Source: Novosphingobium sp. SCN 66-18 | GTDB taxonomy: Bacteria; Pseudomonadota; Alphaproteobacteria; Sphingomonadales; Sphingomonadaceae | Reading direction: 5' to 3' | Length of the DNA stretch: 52,612 nt | Assembly: GCA_001725355.1 (NCBI GenBank) | Contig: MEGD01000015.1 | Span: 1-52,612, forward strand | Shown: piece by piece, positions 50,597-52,612 of the stretch | Position numbering within the stretch: the stretch's first letter is position 1 | Layout: each line of letters starts with the position of its first letter | Program-made: the position numbers and the translations under genes | The notes under the pieces: generated by a model | What the model saw: the letters and a program-made list of their open reading frames with translations, nothing else | Database searches by the model: none | Told to the model about the DNA's origin: nothing

Positions 50597-51484
50597 TCAA
50601 GATTTGCCTGCAGACATTTCCGCGTAGGCCTTGGTGGCGAACTCCTCAAATCCCGTCGGCGGGCGGCCCAGCAGCCACTCCAGTGTACGTGGATTGCCGA
50701 CGAAATCGTAGTCCTTGTACCAAGCCATGATCGAGCGGATTATCTTTTCCTGGTGCGAGAAATCGGCGGACGGATCGCGATGTTCCCACAAGTGATTGAT
50801 CAGGTCCTGAGGCGTCCGAACCACTGCGTGGACATCTCGCCCAATGACCCTCGACAGGATCTGCGCCATGCCGACGGGGCTGATCTTGTCGGGACCCGAG
50901 AGTTCATAGGCGGCGAAGTAATGCGCCGACCCTTCGATCAGTACCTTGAGCGCAACATCTGTCAGGTCCTCTGGCGAGATGTAGCTGTGTACCCGGTCTA
51001 GGTCTTCCGAGAAGACCGGCAGGACGCCCGTCTGCACAGCCGGAGCGACGTAAACTTCGGGCATCATGTAATCGCAGGGGCGCAACGCGGTATAGTTGAG
51101 GCCAGCCTTGACCAGAGCGAGTTCGTGATCGAGCTTGTAGCGATGCTGGATGATATCGATAAACGGCTGCAGGAGCGACAGCAGCACGACGTGGCGCACG
51201 CCCACCTTCTTGGCCGCTTCAACCATGGCATAGCCCATTTGCAGCTCGCGCGGATGGGCGCCAGGGCCGATATGGTACACGGAATCACACCCATCAAGCG
51301 CTTCAGCGTAGACCAAAGGATCGCTCAGGTCGCCCACGAAGACTTCCTTGGCACCCAGGCGCAGCACCTCCGCTTCCCGGCCTGCAGTCCCGCGTGCCGC
51401 CCGCACATCAAAACCGGCTGCGGCCAGCTTGGGAATGAGAATTTTGCCCTGATGGCCAAATGCTGCAGTAACTAGGACTTTCAT
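50597..51484 (-). CDS. NmrA-like NAD(P)-binding protein
   Basis: 295 aa. The N-terminal nucleotide-binding part MKVLVTAAFGHQGKILIPKL has a changed glycine motif (AAFGHQGK) similar to the NmrA/quinone-oxidoreductase-2 group. Later segments DSVYHIGPGAHPRELQMG, LSLLQPFIDIIQHRYKLDHELAL and YTALRPCDYMM fit the family. ATG 51482-51484 is the natural start. It may be an oxidoreductase or a redox-sensing regulator. It lies between the acyl-CoA ligase remnant and the crotonase-fold gene, with a palindrome upstream. Confidence 0.85.
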   Translation of the reverse strand: MKVLVTAAFGHQGKILIPKLAAAGFDVRAARGTAGREAEVLRLGAKEVFVGDLSDPLVYAEALDGCDSVYHIGPGAHPRELQMGYAMVEAAKKVGVRHVVLLSLLQPFIDIIQHRYKLDHELALVKAGLNYTALRPCDYMMPEVYVAPAVQTGVLPVFSEDLDRVHSYISPEDLTDVALKVLIEGSAHYFAAYELSGPDKISPVGMAQILSRVIGRDVHAVVRTPQDLINHLWEHRDPSADFSHQEKIIRSIMAWYKDYDFVGNPRTLEWLLGRPPTGFEEFATKAYAEMSAGKS

Positions 51485-51544
51485 GACACATCTCCCGAGC
51501 GAGTGACACACCGATGCCTTGGGGTGACTAATCGCACATTTAAT

Positions 51545-51558
51545 TGATATCTATATCA
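51545..51558. promoter_or_regulatory. AT-rich palindrome upstream of the NmrA gene
   Basis: TGATAT-CT-ATATCA, a perfect 6-2-6 inverted repeat in a strongly AT-rich island (51538-51568) about 60 nt before the NmrA start. AT-rich runs are rare in this GC-rich window, so a promoter with an overlapping TetR/MarR-type operator is likely. Confidence 0.5.
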
Positions 51559-51655
51559 TTTTAATTTCGCTCGACGCCTGGTTGAGCTCTGCTTTAGGAT
51601 CGGACCGACGTGCCCGATCCCGCCTAGAGCGCCAATGGCTGATCGGGCGCGGCGC

Positions 51656-52513
51656 TTACTTCATTTCGAAGTAGCCCGACTTGCCCGTGACCGCATCTTC
51701 CTGCGCCTCGATCGAGACGGGATGGATGAGAGCGGCAGTGATTTCATGCGACAGGTGCATGGCGAATTCGCGGGTGAAGAGACTCTTCCAGCGCTGCCGC
51801 GCCACGTTCGTCGTCAGCGCGCGCACTTCGCGCGGGCGCTGCATGAAATAGCGGGCCATTGCCCATGCCTGATCAAGAAGATCGGCTCGCGGGACGACGT
51901 CGTTCACCAGGCCCCACTCCAGCGCCTGCTGCGCGGTAATCGGCTGCCCGAGAAACATCGCCTTGTTCGCGCGCTTGAGACCGATCAGCTCCTGCAGGAT
52001 GAGGTAGTTCCCGTCGCCCGGGACGAGCCCGATCGTGAAGTGGGGTTCGACAAAGGTGGTGTCCGGCGTGCACATAGTGATGTCGGCAAGGAAAGCCGTC
52101 TCGGCGTGGAAACCGGGTCCGTTCACCGCACGGATGACCGGGATGTTCAGATTCCAGATAAACTCTTCTACGATCTTGGTCCCGTCGATATGAAAGGTGT
52201 CGTAGATAAACGAAGCGAAGGAGGGCATCGGCTCTCCGTCGGCCTGGGGCTCGGCACTATTTTCCTTATTGACCGATCCCACCCAGTAATCGCCGGTGCC
52301 TGTAAGGATCATCACCTCGTTCTCACGATCAGCGCCGACAGCCCGAAACATCTGACTAAAGGCGCGATGCATCTCGAGGCCGAACAAAGCTTCACCGCCA
52401 TTCGTGTGGACGCGCACCTCGATGATGCCGTTGTCGCGCTTCATCTTGAAAAAGGGCGAGAGGCGAGCCGAGTAGCTTTCGAACGTTTCATCAGGCAGGA
52501 ACGTCAGTGCCAT
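51656..52513 (-). CDS. Crotonase-superfamily protein resembling 6-oxocamphor hydrolase
   Basis: 285 aa. The sequence follows 6-oxocamphor hydrolase more closely than enoyl-CoA hydratase: YSARLSPFFKMKRDNGIIEV, DRENEVMILTGTG, VNGPGFHAETAFLADI and PHFTIGLVPGDGNY. His136, His158 and Asp167 correspond in place and spacing to the catalytic His122, His145 and Asp154 of that enzyme, and HEITAAL keeps the late Glu. A retro-Claisen C-C hydrolase acting on a cyclic beta-diketone is therefore likely. First gene of the minus strip with NmrA, ligase and FAH, which would process the ring-opened acid. Confidence 0.85.
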   Translation of the reverse strand: MALTFLPDETFESYSARLSPFFKMKRDNGIIEVRVHTNGGEALFGLEMHRAFSQMFRAVGADRENEVMILTGTGDYWVGSVNKENSAEPQADGEPMPSFASFIYDTFHIDGTKIVEEFIWNLNIPVIRAVNGPGFHAETAFLADITMCTPDTTFVEPHFTIGLVPGDGNYLILQELIGLKRANKAMFLGQPITAQQALEWGLVNDVVPRADLLDQAWAMARYFMQRPREVRALTTNVARQRWKSLFTREFAMHLSHEITAALIHPVSIEAQEDAVTGKSGYFEMK

Positions 52514-52612
52514 TTAGGTCGTGAACTCATAAATCCGACGCTCGCTGTTGGCGCGGCGCGGCATCAGGTTTAGCATCGTGGGATGTTGTCAGTTGTCGTC
52601 CCCGTCTTACTG
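52514..52612. other. Right edge of the window, unassigned
   Basis: About 100 nt upstream of the crotonase gene. A minus-strand frame ends at TAA around 52556, which could be the tail of a gene outside the window, but too little is present to tell. A short ORF of 20 codons stops directly before the crotonase ATG and is not called. Confidence 0.3.

Noticed and set aside
1-52612. tRNA, rRNA or CRISPR array
   Set aside because: No cloverleaf ending, rRNA core sequence or regularly spaced repeat was seen on either strand by eye; a tRNAscan or CRISPR search could still find something weak.

Overview
The window looks like a chromosomal segment of a high-GC alphaproteobacterium of the Sphingomonadales (Novosphingobium/Sphingobium-like). 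The signs are TonB-dependent receptors placed beside catabolic genes, a Rieske oxygenase pair, an ANTAR-type NasT/NasS nitrate system, many 4-nt ATGA/GTGA gene overlaps and strong G/C preference at third codon positions. This assignment is inferred from gene content; no rRNA or tRNA is visible to confirm it.

Layout. (1) 1-730: an HNH endonuclease gene cut by the window edge, a broken NYN-domain gene and an internally deleted IS3-family remnant. (2) 803-3060: a chromate module on the minus strand, chrA followed by a Tat-exported Fe/Mn superoxide dismutase (ChrC-like), with a structured leader upstream of chrA. (3) 3157-16003: an assimilatory nitrate island: nasT-nasS, a PP2C/Ser-Thr kinase fusion on the opposite strand, a NarK-type transporter, an outer-membrane barrel, nirB-nirD-nasA-cobA and a 44-codon zinc-ribbon gene coupled to cobA. 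Two NasT-type ANTAR leaders (paired hexaloop hairpins plus terminator) are readable. One sits before nirB and moves its start codon. The other sits after nasS and points into the antisense strand of the kinase gene. (4) 16362-25157: SDR/XRE pair, BLUF photoreceptor, double-PilZ protein, FixJ/FixL-like pair, Fe-S photolyase, another SDR and a small coupled ORF: a light/redox signalling and DNA-repair block. (5) 25426-47361: a large catabolic region with MFS transporters, an ApbA/PanE-type reductase, LysR, a benzoylformate-decarboxylase-like ThDP enzyme, Rieske oxygenase alpha and beta subunits without a reductase, two AraC regulators, a class I glutamine amidotransferase, two TonB receptors, an exported amidohydrolase, a PQQ-dependent lipoprotein dehydrogenase and an exported HD-domain protein. 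(6) 47433-52612: an IS5 remnant, then a second catabolic strip on the minus strand: FAH-family hydrolase, an acyl-CoA ligase interrupted by one in-frame amber codon, an NmrA-type protein and a crotonase-fold protein resembling 6-oxocamphor hydrolase.

How the parts may work together. In the nitrate island NasS senses nitrate/nitrite and releases NasT, which should bind the hexaloops and prevent termination, switching on nitrite reductase, nitrate reductase and siroheme synthesis together. The second leader suggests that antiterminated nasTS transcripts run about 1.8 kb antisense through the kinase gene to the nitrate transporter. In region 5 the ThDP enzyme would decarboxylate an aromatic 2-oxo acid, the aldehyde would be oxidised to a benzoate-like acid, and the Rieske pair would dihydroxylate it. 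TonB receptors and MFS carriers would handle uptake, and the periplasmic PQQ enzyme and amidohydrolase would process related compounds outside the cytoplasm. The substrate is unknown.
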